Positions 51,840 to 61,902 are shown, numbered from the stretch's first letter. The stretch is DNA of 64,000 bases from Arthrobacter psychrolactophilus (GCF_003219795.1 NZ_QJVC01000004.1:1-64000); one strand, 5' to 3'. Notes: generated by a model from the sequence alone, not told the origin. Numbers and translations are program-made.

Positions 51840-52097
51840 TTATTTGCGGCCTCGGATGGCGCCGTACACTGCGGCGACGACCAAGCCGCCACCGATGGAT
51901 AAGAGCCAGGTCTTGATGTTGAAGAACGTGCCCAGGTCGGTGTTGAAGATGATCGACCCGAGCCAGCCACCAACAATGGCGCCCACGACGCCCAAGACGA
52001 TGCTGGTCACCCAGCCGCCGCCAACCTTGCCCGGCATGATCGCCTTAACAATGGCTCCGACGATCAAACCCAGAATGATAAATCCAAAGAAACCCAT
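51840..52097 (-). CDS. GlsB/YeaQ/YmgE stress-response membrane protein
   Basis: An 85-aa protein with three helices and glycine-rich turns: FGFIILGLIVGAIVKAIMPG, TSIVLGVVGAIVGGWLGSI and LLSIGGGLVVAAVYGAI. This is the transglycosylase-associated/GlsB family, a common companion of Asp23 and CsbD. AGGAG precedes the ATG. Role is general stress tolerance at the membrane; mechanism unknown. Confidence 0.92.
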   Translation of the reverse strand: MGFFGFIILGLIVGAIVKAIMPGKVGGGWVTSIVLGVVGAIVGGWLGSIIFNTDLGTFFNIKTWLLSIGGGLVVAAVYGAIRGRK

Positions 52098-52124
52098 GGT
52101 GTTCTCCTATTACGTTCAGATTAT

Positions 52125-52352
52125 TTAGTTGGTGAAGCCGTCTTTGAGTTTCTGAGCGGCACTCTTGATGTTCTCGCCCATCTCAGACGCGGCGTCCTTG
52201 ATCTTTTCGCCAGCCTGCTTGACCCCGGCAGATGCCTGGTCAGCTCGACCCTCATGCTGCAGCTCCTCATCGTTCAAGAGTTTGCCAGCTTCTTCCTTCG
52301 CCTGGCCAAGTCCCTTTTCGGTGCTGTTACTCATCTTGTCATTCAATCCCAC
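52125..52352 (-). CDS. CsbD-family stress protein
   Basis: A 75-aa hydrophilic protein from GTG 52352 behind AGGAG. CsbD features: KGLGQAKEEAGKLLNDEELQ, EGRADQASAGVKQAGEKIKD. Small, charged and probably partly disordered. It belongs to the sigma-B-type general stress set in other bacteria. It lies between the AmaP-like and GlsB-type genes of the envelope-stress cluster. Confidence 0.92.
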   Translation of the reverse strand: MGLNDKMSNSTEKGLGQAKEEAGKLLNDEELQHEGRADQASAGVKQAGEKIKDAASEMGENIKSAAQKLKDGFTN

Positions 52353-52372
52353 GGTATTCTCCTATTTGCTCG

Positions 52373-52984
52373 TTATGCCACGCGTTGTGTGCGGGCAAAT
52401 TTACTTCGTGCCCCGGCCCGGATCCGGACCAGCACGGGAAGCTGGACGCCCAGAAGATGATCTAGGCTTTCCACAACATGTTCGACGGCGTCACTTACCT
52501 CAGCGGGCGAGGCACCTTTTCGAGTCTGGACGCTGATTTTCAGCCCCGTTCCCTGTCCGGCGCCCTTGGTCCGCCACGACTGCACCGACGTCGCCAGAAC
52601 CTGTGGATTCCCACTGAGTGCGGCCTTGATGGCCTGGGCGGCAACGGCTGTGTCCACGACGGTCTCGCCATCGTTTCCCTCGAGCCGGGCCACGTGATTG
52701 CTGCGCCCCGTCCCCTGGGAGGCGATCCAGCACACGAGCAGCACGGCGACAATCACCAAGAGTGCCAACGCCGCGAGGGTCCACCAGCTCGTTTCAGTGC
52801 CCGGGATCCGGGCCGCATCCAGCCGTTCCTGGATGCCGGCCCAGAGCCCGGTTCCGCCGTTGGTCCAGCGTTGGGCGAATCCCCTGCTGGTCCCGGCGAG
52901 AACTGAGCTAGCTCCGGATGCGATCAGGACCAGGCCAATCAGCCCCAATAGGGTGCGATTCAGGCCGCGATGGGTTCCGTTCAT
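52373..52984 (-). CDS. AmaP-like membrane anchor for Asp23
   Basis: A 203-aa protein with two membrane helices (about 12-31 and 66-87) and a C-terminal cytoplasmic alpha/beta domain (VVDTAVAAQAIKAALSGNPQ, GLKISVQTRKGASPAEV). This matches alkaline-shock membrane anchor (AmaP) proteins that recruit Asp23 to the membrane. It overlaps the upstream DUF6286 gene by 4 nt. Confidence 0.8.
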   Translation of the reverse strand: MNGTHRGLNRTLLGLIGLVLIASGASSVLAGTSRGFAQRWTNGGTGLWAGIQERLDAARIPGTETSWWTLAALALLVIVAVLLVCWIASQGTGRSNHVARLEGNDGETVVDTAVAAQAIKAALSGNPQVLATSVQSWRTKGAGQGTGLKISVQTRKGASPAEVSDAVEHVVESLDHLLGVQLPVLVRIRAGARSKFARTQRVA

Positions 52985-53586
52985 ATCCCCACCGCCCCGC
53001 GTGTTCCCTGCAATCCTGTCGAGAGCATGATGGCCGGTGACCTCCGAAGCCGGTAGCTTTTCACATCGCGTTCAACTGCTTCGCGAATGGCATTGGTGTC
53101 CACGGTTCTGCCCGCATCCGGCCGAATATCCACCTCGATCCGAGTCCGTCCAACTCGGCTGGCCACCTGTTCCGGTGCCAGTCTGGCCACGGTGCGTGCC
53201 GTGCGCGACACAGCAGCAGCCAGAACCTCACTATCAACCACGACGGCGGAGCGTGAGTTCTCGAGGACATGCCTCGCCTTAGTGCCGGGCAAGACCGCGG
53301 CAGCCAGGAGCGCAATACCCAAGAGCACCACAGCCACACCGGCGGCGATCAGCGCCCAGGGCAGGATCGCCGTTCCCAGCGAGGCGGCCTGTTCCAGCAA
53401 CTCGGCCGGAGCCAGCACCAGAGGATCGTTTCCGGTCAGCGACAATGCTTGTTCCAGCCCCAGCCACACGATGACCAGCAGCAAGACGGAAGCCACCACA
53501 ATGGACACCGCCGCCCTGCTGGATCGGGTTTCCCGCAGGTTGAGGCGCCTGAGTAGTGCCGGAGCAGTAGCTTCCATGGTTCTCAT
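52981..53586 (-). CDS. DUF6286 membrane protein
   Basis: A 201-aa protein with two membrane helices (about 25-45 and 76-98) and a C-terminal cytosolic domain (LENSRSAVVVDSEVLAAAVS, RTRIEVDIRPDAGRTVD). DUF6286 occurs in actinobacterial Asp23 clusters. Its layout parallels the AmaP-like protein, suggesting duplication and divergence. Coupled to both neighbours by ATGA. Confidence 0.82.
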   Translation of the reverse strand: MRTMEATAPALLRRLNLRETRSSRAAVSIVVASVLLLVIVWLGLEQALSLTGNDPLVLAPAELLEQAASLGTAILPWALIAAGVAVVLLGIALLAAAVLPGTKARHVLENSRSAVVVDSEVLAAAVSRTARTVARLAPEQVASRVGRTRIEVDIRPDAGRTVDTNAIREAVERDVKSYRLRRSPAIMLSTGLQGTRGAVGI

Positions 53587-53963
53587 TGGACCCTCCCTAC
53601 GGTTGCTTGGATGCCGGTGAAACGAATGTCCACACGGTTGATGCTGGTTCCGGCCAATTCGCCGATGCGAGAGATAACCACCGCACGAGCCGAGCTGGCC
53701 CGCTCAAACAAGGTGCCGCCGTCGTCCGTTTTATGGCTCGATCCCGGATCCAGTGACAGGGCCACGGGAACGGCGAGGCTGACGCTAACTTGTCCTGGCC
53801 CGCTGTGAATCCCCGTCCGCACATCCTTGAGCGGGACGTCGAAGGCATCGGAGGCAATGGCGCTGATCAACTGCGTCATCGTGCCGGAGGAAATGCTGGT
53901 GTATCCGGCACGCGTGGTTGAGCGGTTGTGCGGCTTGTCAATCCTCAGCGTGCCGGCGCTCAT
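53583..53963 (-). CDS. Divergent Asp23-like protein
   Basis: A 126-aa soluble protein coupled to the genes on either side by 4-nt overlaps. The pattern (TSISSGTMTQLISAIASDAF, VSVSLAVPVALS, INRVDIRFTGI) follows an Asp23-type alpha/beta domain but identity is low. It probably joins the envelope-stress scaffold. Confidence 0.65.
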   Translation of the reverse strand: MSAGTLRIDKPHNRSTTRAGYTSISSGTMTQLISAIASDAFDVPLKDVRTGIHSGPGQVSVSLAVPVALSLDPGSSHKTDDGGTLFERASSARAVVISRIGELAGTSINRVDIRFTGIQATVGRVQ

Positions 53964-54151
53964 GAGGAGGTTCGCTTGCCGCGCAGGGCGTCGAGGACAC
54001 CGCGCAGATCGAGCCGGCCGTCAAGACTGCGCCCGATCACGGCACCCACGGCCATGAAGAGGGCCACCAGCAGCATGGCCCAGAAGCCAAATGCCAGGGC
54101 CGAGATCGCCAGTGTTGCCGCTATCGCGATGCCGGCAAGGGTGGCACTCAT
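53960..54151 (-). CDS. Small membrane protein (DUF2273-like)
   Basis: A 63-aa protein with two helices (about 5-24 and 26-44) and a basic tail (GRSLDGRLDLRGVLDALRGK). Small DUF2273 proteins occupy this place next to asp23 in other Gram-positives. Overlaps both neighbours by 4 nt. Confidence 0.72.
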   Translation of the reverse strand: MSATLAGIAIAATLAISALAFGFWAMLLVALFMAVGAVIGRSLDGRLDLRGVLDALRGKRTSS

Positions 54152-54645
54152 GAGACGCGGGCTTCGCGCTGACCTGTCTGAGCGTCATCGCTGCGCTTGC
54201 TCGGCGCCGACTTTTCCTCATCGTCGTCCGTGGCGATGTGGATGTCGGTGATGGAGACGTTGACCTCCGTGACCTCCATGCCCACGACGTCTTCGACGGC
54301 TGCGTAAATGGCGTCACGGACATCGTCGGCGACCTTCTGCAGCGGGTGCGGGTATTCCACCACGAGGGTGACGTCCACCGCCACCTGTGTCTGGCCAACT
54401 TCGACGCTGACACCCTGGGTGAGGTCCTTCTGACCTACGGCTTCGCGGACAGCACCGAGCGCACGTGCCGCGCCGCCACCCAGGGCGTACACCCCGGGAA
54501 TGTCTTGGGCCGCAATGCCGGCGACCTTGGCGACGACGCCGTCGGCCACCGTGGTGGTGCCGCGGCCAGAAACCGCTGTCTGGGCCGAGGGGTTGTTAGT
54601 AGTGCCCTGGTTTTTGCTCTGAGGCTGAGTAGTCAAAATAATCAC
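54148..54645 (-). CDS. Asp23/Gls24-family envelope stress protein
   Basis: A 165-aa Asp23 protein: VADGVVAKVAGIAAQDIPGVYALGG (about 34-58), VSVEVGQTQVAVDVTLVVEYPHPL, VADDVRDAIYAAVEDVVGMEVTEVNVSITDIH. N- and C-termini are polar and low-complexity. GTG 54645 is the annotated start; TTG 54636 with GGGAG upstream is an alternative. First gene of the ATGA-coupled operon, which is preceded by a 167-bp leader likely holding the stress promoter. Confidence 0.92.
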   Translation of the reverse strand: MIILTTQPQSKNQGTTNNPSAQTAVSGRGTTTVADGVVAKVAGIAAQDIPGVYALGGGAARALGAVREAVGQKDLTQGVSVEVGQTQVAVDVTLVVEYPHPLQKVADDVRDAIYAAVEDVVGMEVTEVNVSITDIHIATDDDEEKSAPSKRSDDAQTGQREARVS

Positions 54646-54812
54646 TCCCGTAATGGTTCGTGTTGATACTTCTTCTAGCTCGGCACCTGTTGGCGCCTAC
54701 ATAGATAAGGCGTACTGAGCAGTAGATTCCTCACGGTCTATTATGTGTGACGCTGATCACATACGCAATTGGGTACGGTTTTGTAGGGAACTTTAGCTGT
54801 TGCGGGTGCGGT

Positions 54813-55118
54813 TTAGACGGTGAGCCACTTGCCTGCGGAGCGGCGGTAACAACGCAGCGCCCCTGTTGTGGCTACCTCGTTGACTCCCTGGGCCAGAGCG
54901 GCGGCGGCGCTACGCGCGAACTGGTTCTCGGCGTCGTACTCGCTAGCCTCCACCATGAAACGGATGGTGATGCGCGGGATGCCAGCCACGATATCGAGCT
55001 GGTTGGCCTCGACCACGTGGGCGGATCCCACCACCGCGACGGCCATGTCCATGACGGCTTCGGGGGCGTTGCCAGGACGCAGCCCGGTGATTTGCAAGGT
55101 GGCACGGAAGGAAGGCAT
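54813..55118 (-). CDS. Conserved small protein of unknown function
   Basis: A 101-aa alpha/beta protein (MPSFRATLQITGLRPGNAPE, VMDMAVAVVGSAHVVEANQL, RITIRFMVEASEYDAENQFA). It appears soluble, with two related halves suggesting a ferredoxin-like fold. It stands alone between the Asp23 operon and ppc. No family recognised. Confidence 0.65.
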   Translation of the reverse strand: MPSFRATLQITGLRPGNAPEAVMDMAVAVVGSAHVVEANQLDIVAGIPRITIRFMVEASEYDAENQFARSAAAALAQGVNEVATTGALRCYRRSAGKWLTV

Positions 55119-55151
55119 GCTCTCAGCCTAGGGGAATCGCGCGCAACGCAA

Positions 55152-55217
55152 AAAAGACGGTGCTTGCGCAAAGAGACGGCGTTCTACCACCGTCCTTTTG
55201 CGCAAGCACCGTCTTTT
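55152..55217 (-). terminator. Strong terminator of ppc
   Basis: Perfect 21-bp arms 55152-55172 and 55197-55217 (AAAAGACGGTGCTTGCGCAA with its complement); on the minus strand the stem is followed by TTTTTTGCG. The loop itself contains a smaller GACGG/CCGTC stem. Confidence 0.85.
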
Positions 55218-55235
55218 CCCGAGCAGCGGCGGGGC

Positions 55236-58055
55236 TTATCCCGTGTTGCGCAGGCCGGCGGCCACACCGTTGATCGTGATCAACATGGCGCGCTGGAGGC
55301 GTTCATCCACTTCCTGATTTGAGATGTCGGCCTCGCGTACGCGGCGCAGCAGCTCAACCTGCAGGTAGGAGATGGGATCGAGGTACTGGTCGCGGACGTT
55401 GAGTGAGCGCTTGAGCAACGGCTGGTTGTCCAGGAGCTCACCCTCGCCGGTCAGCAGCTGAATTTCTGCCACGGTGAGGTCATATTCGGCGCGGATCGTG
55501 GCGAACAGGTGGTGCAGGGGTTCGGGCACGAGGGAGGCCACGTAGTGCGCGGCGATCTCCATGTCCGTCTTAGCCAACGTCATTTCCACATTGGAGATCG
55601 TGGAAGAGAAGAAGTGCCAGTTCCCCAGCATTTCCTTCAGCTCTGCCGCACGGCCAGCCTCGCGGGCAGCCTTCAGGCCGGAGCCAACACCGAACCAGCC
55701 CGGCACGATCTGACGTGACTGTGTCCAGCCAAAGACCCACGGGATAGCGCGCAGGCCGCCCAGGCCGGAACCCGAATCGGGGCGCTTGGACGGGCGCGAG
55801 CCAATGTTCAGCGAGCCCAGCTGCTCCACCGGCGTGGACGCCAGGAAGTAAGCCGGCAGGTCCTCGTGGTCGATGAGCGTGCGGTAGGTACCGAAGGCGG
55901 CGTCGGACATGACCTCCATGAGGGCGCTGAAGCGCTCGAGGTCATCGTCCGAGTGGCGCGGCGCCTGGTGCAGGGCCGAACCCTGCATGACGGCTGCCAG
56001 CGAGAGCTCCAGGTTTTCGCGGGCCAGCTCGGGCAGCGAGTACTTGTCGGAGATGACCTCGCCCTGCTCGGTGAACTTGATGGCACCCTCAAGGACACCG
56101 TTCGGCTGAGCCATGATGGCGTCATAGGTGGGTCCGCCACCGCGGCCCACGGAACCGCCGCGGCCGTGGAACATGCGCACGTTGACGCCGTGCTTGAGCG
56201 CCACGTCGCGCAGCTTGCGCTGGGTCTTGTGAATCTCCCACTGGCTGGTGAGCACGCCGGACTCCTTGTTGGAGTCCGAGTAGCCGAGCATGATTTCCTG
56301 CACGTCGCCGCGGAGGCGGACAAGTTCGCGATAGGAAGGATCGGAGAGCAGCTGGTCCACGATTTTCGCGGAGGCGCGGAGCTCATCAACGGTTTCCAGC
56401 AGCGGGGCGAAGCCGATCTTGGCGTAGCGGTTCTCGCCCGTGAGCTGGACCAGTCCGGCTTCACGAGCCAGGACAACAGGCGCCAAAACATCGTCGGCGC
56501 CGCGGGTCATGGACACGATGTAGGTTTCCACAACGTCCGGGCCGTAGGTGCGCAGGGCACGGCGGACCACACGGAAGACGTCGTAGGTGCCGTTGGCGGT
56601 TCCCTCGAGTACAATCGGGTGCCCCGAGAGCGGCCGGTGGCTGGCGAGTTCGGTACCCAAAACAGCCAGGCGCTCGGCGCGATCCAGCTCTGCGTACGGC
56701 GTGTCCAACACGCCCACGCGGTCCATCAACTGGCCGACGGCGTCGTGGTGGTAGTCAGCGTGTTCGCGGATGTCGAGGGTGGCCAGGTGCAGACCGAAGG
56801 AGGCGATGGCACGGCGGACCGAGGCCAGGGCGCCGTCGGCGACCAGGGCGGCGGAGTTGTTCCGCAGCGATACTTCCAGAAGTTCCAGATCGGCGATGAG
56901 CTCGGCCGTGGTGCTGTAGTCGCGGCCGGGCTCGTGGTAAGCGTCGGCTGCCACGCGCTTTTGCGTGTTGATGAGCTTGGCCTTGATGCACGTGAGCTTC
57001 ATGCGGTACGGCTCTTCGGCGTTGAGCTCGAGGATCCGCGGGTCAAGGGCCGGCAGGTTGGAAAGGTCGACGGCGATGGAATCCATCAGCGCCGCATCCG
57101 CACCATAGAGGGCACTGGAGTTGGAGAGGACACTCAGGAGCTCATCGATCAGCACGAGGGAGATCTTCACGGCGTTCTGGTTCTGCAGAATCAACACCTC
57201 GCGCGTCACCTCGGAGGTGACGTTCGGGTTGCCGTCGCGGTCGCCACCGATCCAGGAACCGAAGCGCAGCGGGGCTGCGTCGACCGGCAGGGTCACGCCG
57301 TGCTCGCCGAGCAGATCGCTGAGCTCGGTCAGGACCTCCGGCATGGCGTCGGTGAGGATGTTGCGCAGGTAGTAAATCGCGTTGCGGGCCTCATCCAACG
57401 GGGTGGGGCGCACCTTGCGCAGCTCGTCCGTCTGCCACATCTGGTCGATGATCTCGGCCAGCTTGCGGTCTTGGCGGGTGCGAGCCGTGGTGCCTTCGGC
57501 GGAAGGCGTAGCCAAAATGTCGGAGAGCTTGCGGATCTTATCCAGCACGGAACGGCGTGAAGCCTCCGTAGGGTGAGCCGTGAAGATGGGGCGCACGTCA
57601 AGGTCGTTGACGACCTTCTGCAAGGCCTCGGTGCCAGCCTGCTCCGCAATCTCGGTCACGGCCTTGGCGAGCCAGCCGTCCTTTTCCGGGCGTGAGCGCA
57701 GGCTGCGGACACGGTGCACCTGCTCCGCGGCGTTGGCCAGGTGGAAGTAAAACGCGAAGGCACGCACCAGATCGGTCGCCTGCTCGAGGGGCAGGGAGGC
57801 GAGGACCTCGCGGACCTGCTCTGCGACGTCGTTCGCACTCCACGGGCCGGTGCCGGTTTCGCCGCGGGCGGCTTCCTTGGATTCCTTGGTCAGCAGGCGG
57901 ACCTGTTCGACCATGGCGAGCAGCTCGGGGCCGTGCTGGCGGACCAGTGATTCACCCAAGAGGGTGCTGACGCGGCGCACATCGGCGCGCAGGTCGGTAT
58001 CCTGCTCCGGCTCCTGGGCCGCGCCCGTGGGGTTTGCTTGCAAGTCTGAGCTCAT
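55236..58055 (-). CDS. ppc: Phosphoenolpyruvate carboxylase
   Basis: A 939-aa cytosolic enzyme converting PEP and bicarbonate to oxaloacetate, replenishing the TCA cycle. Catalytic His in [19 protein letters not shown] (about 155-160), [13 protein letters not shown]-type motif as [19 protein letters not shown] (about 590), glycine loop [19 protein letters not shown] (about 632-650), and C-terminal NTG. Full length for the family. Leftward, monocistronic, closed by a long hairpin. Confidence 0.97.
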   Translation of the reverse strand: MSSDLQANPTGAAQEPEQDTDLRADVRRVSTLLGESLVRQHGPELLAMVEQVRLLTKESKEAARGETGTGPWSANDVAEQVREVLASLPLEQATDLVRAFAFYFHLANAAEQVHRVRSLRSRPEKDGWLAKAVTEIAEQAGTEALQKVVNDLDVRPIFTAHPTEASRRSVLDKIRKLSDILATPSAEGTTARTRQDRKLAEIIDQMWQTDELRKVRPTPLDEARNAIYYLRNILTDAMPEVLTELSDLLGEHGVTLPVDAAPLRFGSWIGGDRDGNPNVTSEVTREVLILQNQNAVKISLVLIDELLSVLSNSSALYGADAALMDSIAVDLSNLPALDPRILELNAEEPYRMKLTCIKAKLINTQKRVAADAYHEPGRDYSTTAELIADLELLEVSLRNNSAALVADGALASVRRAIASFGLHLATLDIREHADYHHDAVGQLMDRVGVLDTPYAELDRAERLAVLGTELASHRPLSGHPIVLEGTANGTYDVFRVVRRALRTYGPDVVETYIVSMTRGADDVLAPVVLAREAGLVQLTGENRYAKIGFAPLLETVDELRASAKIVDQLLSDPSYRELVRLRGDVQEIMLGYSDSNKESGVLTSQWEIHKTQRKLRDVALKHGVNVRMFHGRGGSVGRGGGPTYDAIMAQPNGVLEGAIKFTEQGEVISDKYSLPELARENLELSLAAVMQGSALHQAPRHSDDDLERFSALMEVMSDAAFGTYRTLIDHEDLPAYFLASTPVEQLGSLNIGSRPSKRPDSGSGLGGLRAIPWVFGWTQSRQIVPGWFGVGSGLKAAREAGRAAELKEMLGNWHFFSSTISNVEMTLAKTDMEIAAHYVASLVPEPLHHLFATIRAEYDLTVAEIQLLTGEGELLDNQPLLKRSLNVRDQYLDPISYLQVELLRRVREADISNQEVDERLQRAMLITINGVAAGLRNTG

Positions 58056-58189
58056 GAGTCAACGTCCTTACGGTCTGTGAGTCTGGGGTGCTCGTATGCG
58101 ACATTGAATACGGTGAGGCCCAAGACAGGGCCTTTTGGATCTTACTGTGCGGGCGCTCACACGAGCGAATCCGTCTCAGATGGTGAGGC

Positions 58190-58750
58190 TCAGGATCCCA
58201 CGTATAGCGCGTGAGCCTGCTGCCAGCACGGGTAGAAATCGTCCCACCATTGCTGCCAGTGCACGCTCTTGCCTTCAAGGGCTTCCTGCAGGTGATCCAG
58301 GTGCACATGCCAGCCGGCCAACGACATCAGGACCACTTCCTCCTGCACCGCGACGGTATTGCAGAAGACTAGCTGCGTGCCGCCGTCGACCGCGGTGAGT
58401 TCAATCCGGATCCGGCCATGCATGTCGTTGCTGAATTCCAGCAGCGCCGGTGCCGTGGCTTCCACGATCCGCCCATACCACCAGTCGGTTTCGATGCCTT
58501 GGCCCTCGTCCTTGACGTTGAGCCATTTCAGGTCGAAGGAGGAGCCGGTTTTGGCCTGTCCGCGCGTCTTGGCCCACCACATTTGGGTCTTGGCCGGATC
58601 GGTGAGCATGGCCCACATCTCTTCGGGGGCCGCGGCGTAGTGGCGCGTGAGCGTCAGTTCGGTTCGTTCGGCATCCACCTTGGCGGCCGTGCCGATCGGG
58701 TGCCGTGTCATGTCCTTGTTCAGGGCTGCATTGGGAGAGTTCGTTGCCAT
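58190..58750 (-). CDS. SRPBCC/AHSA1-like protein
   Basis: A 186-aa protein of the activator-of-Hsp90 homology fold: LTLTRHYAAAPEEMWAMLTD, KTQMWWAKTRGQAKTGSSFD, MSLAGWHVHLDHLQEALEGK. The late ATG at 58710 (MTRHPIG..) is an alternative start. It likely binds a small hydrophobic ligand. Divergent from the DUF1684 gene. Confidence 0.87.
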   Translation of the reverse strand: MATNSPNAALNKDMTRHPIGTAAKVDAERTELTLTRHYAAAPEEMWAMLTDPAKTQMWWAKTRGQAKTGSSFDLKWLNVKDEGQGIETDWWYGRIVEATAPALLEFSNDMHGRIRIELTAVDGGTQLVFCNTVAVQEEVVLMSLAGWHVHLDHLQEALEGKSVHWQQWWDDFYPCWQQAHALYVGS

Positions 58751-58856
58751 GCATCCATTCTTTCATCACTTGCCGCCCGGGTGCCGCCTGCGGAATATGA
58801 GGCCCGCCAGAATGGTTGTGGCTACTGTAGATCTTCCGCCTGCTAAGGAGCGCTTC

Positions 58857-59663
58857 ATGAGCACCACCACCGCCGAACTCGACCGCCTCACCCAGCGTTG
58901 GGGGCGTTTCCGCACGGGCCGCAACACCGCCTTGGCCGGTCCCGACGGCTGGCTCACGCTCACCTCGTTCCAGTGGCTCCCGGATACCCCCTCCGCTTTG
59001 CCCGGCGTCCCCGGTCTGTGGAGTGTCAGAGGTACGACGGCGGTCCTCACCGCGAGCGCGGAGGATCACCTCACGCTTCGCTCAAGTGGGGAAGCCGTGA
59101 TTGGCACCATCACGGCCGAGCTGGCGGATGAGGAGTCCATCAACTGGGTGAGCTTTGGCTCCGTGGTGGTTGAGCTCGGCGTGCGGGCCAACCGCTACAT
59201 GATCCGCACCAGGGATTCACAGTCACCGACCTTGACGAACTTCTCCGGCGTCCCCATCTTTGACTACAACCCGGAGCTCGTGGTGACGGGGACCTTTGAA
59301 CCCTATGAGGCACCTCGCGTCGAGGTCATTGAGACGGCCCATCCCGAGGTTCCGGGCCGTGCCGTCCTGGTGGGTGAGGTGTCCTTTGAACTCTTCGGCG
59401 CCACGTACCGGATCGCCGCCGAAGAGGGTGGGCTGGGCTCGCTCGTCGTGTCATTCCACGATGCCAGCAACAACCTCACCACCTCGCACTGGCGCAAGCT
59501 GGAGCTGACCCGGCCCCGTCCCGATGGCACGGTGGTGCTCGATTTCAACCGCTCCATCAATTACCCCAGTGCCTTCACCGACTACGGCACCTGCCCCGCA
59601 CCCATCACGGCCAACTCACTGCCCGTCGCGGTAGAGGCCGGCGAGCGCGACCCGCGCAAATAG
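58857..59663 (+). CDS. DUF1684 protein
   Basis: A 268-aa cytosolic protein with ATG 58857 just after AAGGAG (the frame is open upstream to 58647). DUF1684 marks: LTLTSFQWLPDTPSALPGVP, TYRIAAEEGGLGSLVVSFHD, VVLDFNRSINYPSAFTDYGTC and a terminal Cys/Pro turn (TCPAP). The family is widespread in actinobacteria and its function is unknown. Confidence 0.9.
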   Translation: MSTTTAELDRLTQRWGRFRTGRNTALAGPDGWLTLTSFQWLPDTPSALPGVPGLWSVRGTTAVLTASAEDHLTLRSSGEAVIGTITAELADEESINWVSFGSVVVELGVRANRYMIRTRDSQSPTLTNFSGVPIFDYNPELVVTGTFEPYEAPRVEVIETAHPEVPGRAVLVGEVSFELFGATYRIAAEEGGLGSLVVSFHDASNNLTTSHWRKLELTRPRPDGTVVLDFNRSINYPSAFTDYGTCPAPITANSLPVAVEAGERDPRK

Positions 59664-59706
59664 CCACGTCCCGCCGTACCCTATGCGCTGGAGCCGTCGC
59701 GCGTCT

Positions 59707-59865
59707 GGCGCCTAAGGGTGCGGCCGAAAACTTATGCGCTAAACCGAATGTCAGTGGTGAGCATAAACATTTATGCTCACCACTGAGACTGAGTTGGGCG
59801 CATAAGGGCGGGCTCGAGAATTTATGCGCCGGGCCCCCGCGCAACTTAGGCGCACAAGGGTCGGC
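59707..59865. repeat. Composite hairpin/repeat block
   Basis: Two direct ~34-bp repeats (59707-59740, 59797-59830) of the form GGCGCxTAAGGG..TTATGCGC, each able to fold, flank a perfect 17-bp-arm palindrome (TCAGTGGTGAGCATAAA, loop CA, 59751-59786). A third partial copy is at about 59848-59865. The block lies between convergent DUF1684 and acyl-CoA dehydrogenase genes and could act as a bidirectional terminator. Confidence 0.8.
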
Positions 59866-59879
59866 ACTGCGCAGCGCTG

Positions 59880-61058
59880 TTACACGATGGCACTGACTCC
59901 TGTCACGGCGCGCCCCACAATCAGGGTATTGATCTCGTGGGAGCCCTCATAGGTGTAGATGGCCTCGGCGTCGGCAAAGATCTTGGCCATGCCGTAATCG
60001 CTCACAATGCCATTGCCGCCCATGAGGGAACGCCCCAGCGCCACAGTCTCGCGCATCGCGGCCGTGGTGTGCGCCTTCGCGAGCGCCACCTGCGCCATCG
60101 TGGGGCCCGCGTCTGAGCCGTCCTGCAGCCCGGAGATGCGCACCATCATGGCAAACGACGCCGTCGCGTTCCCCAGCATTTTTACCAGCTGCGCCTGCAC
60201 CAGTTGGAAGGCGGCCAGCGGTTTTCCAAATTGTTGACGTTCGACGGCGTAGGCCCGGGCCACGTCGAAGGCGGCCAGTTGTTGCCCTACCGCCTGCCAG
60301 GCGACGGAGATCCGCGAGCCCAGCAGCAGCTTGTTGGTGTCCTCGAAGGAGTTGACGCTCGCGATCCGGTCGGCCTCGGCGACCTGCACATTCTCCAGCG
60401 TGATGTGCGCATTTTGTACCGTCCGTAGCGCAATCTTGTGCTCGATCTTCGTCCGCGTCACCCCGGGAAGTGTGGCATCGAGGAAGAAGCCACGCACCTG
60501 TCCCGTGTCAGCGTCGCGGGCCCACAGCAGCATCCGATCGCAAAACGTCCCGTTGCCAATCCAGCGTTTGGCACCGTTGAGGACCCAGGAGGGTTCGCCG
60601 TCGTCCATCACACGCCGAGCAGTGGTGACCATGCCACCGGCCACATCGGAGCCGTGGTCAGGCTCGGTCAGGGCAAAAGCCCCGGTGCTACGCAGGGCGA
60701 GGGCGTCGGGGAGCAGCCGCGCCTGTTGCTCGGGCGTGCCGAAGTCGATGAGAGCCTGGACGAAGAGGTCGTGGTGGACCAGGAAGAACGTGGCCAGGGA
60801 GGTGTCCACGCGCGTCATCTCCGCCACGATGAATCCCGTGAACAGGTGGCTCAGCTGGCGGCGGTCCGGGGCGGCGAGATCCAGCGCGGCAATCTGGGGC
60901 AGAATTTGGGCCGGGAACTGCGCGTCGTTCCACCACGTGGTGGCGTGCGGGGCCACCTCGGCAGCGAGGAAGGTGCGCAGCTGAGCCAGCTTAGTCTGCT
61001 CCGTGGCGTTGAGGAGGGACTCAAAATCGTAAAAGTCCGCGGCCGGCAGCGTGCTCAT
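59880..61058 (-). CDS. Acyl-CoA dehydrogenase
   Basis: A 392-aa FAD enzyme of beta-oxidation or branched amino-acid degradation. Signature [20 protein letters not shown] (about 129-148), [13 protein letters not shown], and C-terminal [22 protein letters not shown] with the catalytic Glu (YEGSHE). It overlaps the SDR gene by ATGA, so a fatty-acid or glutaryl-CoA-type pathway is likely. The YEGSHEIN form resembles glutaryl-CoA/isovaleryl-type dehydrogenases. Confidence 0.93.
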   Translation of the reverse strand: MSTLPAADFYDFESLLNATEQTKLAQLRTFLAAEVAPHATTWWNDAQFPAQILPQIAALDLAAPDRRQLSHLFTGFIVAEMTRVDTSLATFFLVHHDLFVQALIDFGTPEQQARLLPDALALRSTGAFALTEPDHGSDVAGGMVTTARRVMDDGEPSWVLNGAKRWIGNGTFCDRMLLWARDADTGQVRGFFLDATLPGVTRTKIEHKIALRTVQNAHITLENVQVAEADRIASVNSFEDTNKLLLGSRISVAWQAVGQQLAAFDVARAYAVERQQFGKPLAAFQLVQAQLVKMLGNATASFAMMVRISGLQDGSDAGPTMAQVALAKAHTTAAMRETVALGRSLMGGNGIVSDYGMAKIFADAEAIYTYEGSHEINTLIVGRAVTGVSAIV

Positions 61059-61834
61059 TTTGGCGCCATGCGGATAGCACCGTCGAGCCGAATGGTCTCG
61101 CCGTTGAGCATGGCGTTGGCGACGATATGTTCCACGAGCGCGGCATACTCGGCGGGCTTGCCGAGGCGGGAGGGGTGCGGGACCTGCTGTCCCAGCGAAT
61201 CCTGCGCGGCCTGCGTCAGTCCGGCGAGCATGGGGGTCTCAAAAATACCGGGTGCAATCGTCACAACACGGATGAGCGAACGGGCCAGTTCGCGCGCGAT
61301 CGGCAGGGTCATGGCGGCCACGGCACCCTTGGACGCGGCATAGGCGGGCTGGCCGATCTGCCCGTCGAACGCGGCCACGGACGCCGTGTTCACGATGACG
61401 CCGCGCTCGGAGCCAAACTCGCCCTCCAGCGCCTCGGCGGCTGCCATCGCCTCGGCACACAGCCGAACCACGTTGAAGGTGCCGATCAAATTGATCTGGA
61501 CCACGCGGCTGAACTGCTCCAGCGGCAGCACTCCCTCGCGCCCCAGCACCTTGCCAGGAGTGGCTACACCGGCGCAATTGACCACGATCCGCAACGTTCC
61601 CAGCGCGGCCGCGGCGGCAACTGCGGCACGGATCTGCTCCTCGTTCGTGACGTCTGCCGGGGCAAAAACGGCCCGCTCCCCCAGTTCCGCCGCCAGCTCG
61701 GCACCGCTAGAGTTCGGCAAATCAACAAGCACGACGGCGGCACCCGCCTTATGCAAGCGCCGCGCCGTCGCCGCGCCCAGTCCCGAGGCACCGCCCGTAA
61801 TGAGCGCAACCGTGCCGTTATTCGAAATCTCCAT
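61055..61834 (-). CDS. Short-chain dehydrogenase (3-hydroxyacyl-CoA dehydrogenase type 2-like)
   Basis: A 259-aa NAD-dependent SDR. Cofactor motif [13 protein letters not shown] (about 13-25), NCAG (about 89), Ser in [22 protein letters not shown] (catalytic Tyr/Lys about 167-171), and [13 protein letters not shown], which is typical of the HSD10/FabG-like 2-methyl-3-hydroxybutyryl-CoA group. Start ATG behind AGGAGGA. First gene of the operon with the acyl-CoA dehydrogenase. Confidence 0.92.
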   Translation of the reverse strand: MEISNNGTVALITGGASGLGAATARRLHKAGAAVVLVDLPNSSGAELAAELGERAVFAPADVTNEEQIRAAVAAAAALGTLRIVVNCAGVATPGKVLGREGVLPLEQFSRVVQINLIGTFNVVRLCAEAMAAAEALEGEFGSERGVIVNTASVAAFDGQIGQPAYAASKGAVAAMTLPIARELARSLIRVVTIAPGIFETPMLAGLTQAAQDSLGQQVPHPSRLGKPAEYAALVEHIVANAMLNGETIRLDGAIRMAPK

Positions 61835-61886
61835 AGTTCCTCCTCGTTGAGGTGTGGCCCAGATCCGGGCTAGGACAATATCTTGC

Positions 61887-61902
61887 GTTAATGCATACTA
61901 AC
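61887..61902 (-). promoter_or_regulatory. Possible operator of the SDR/ACAD operon
   Basis: GTTAATGCATACTAAC is a near-perfect 16-bp palindrome 53 bp before the SDR start. Such sites are typical of TetR-type regulators of fatty-acid genes; none is encoded in view. Confidence 0.4.

Noticed and set aside
55866-57560. A 564-codon frame antisense to ppc
   Set aside because: A high-GC shadow of the well-conserved ppc gene; its sequence resembles no protein.
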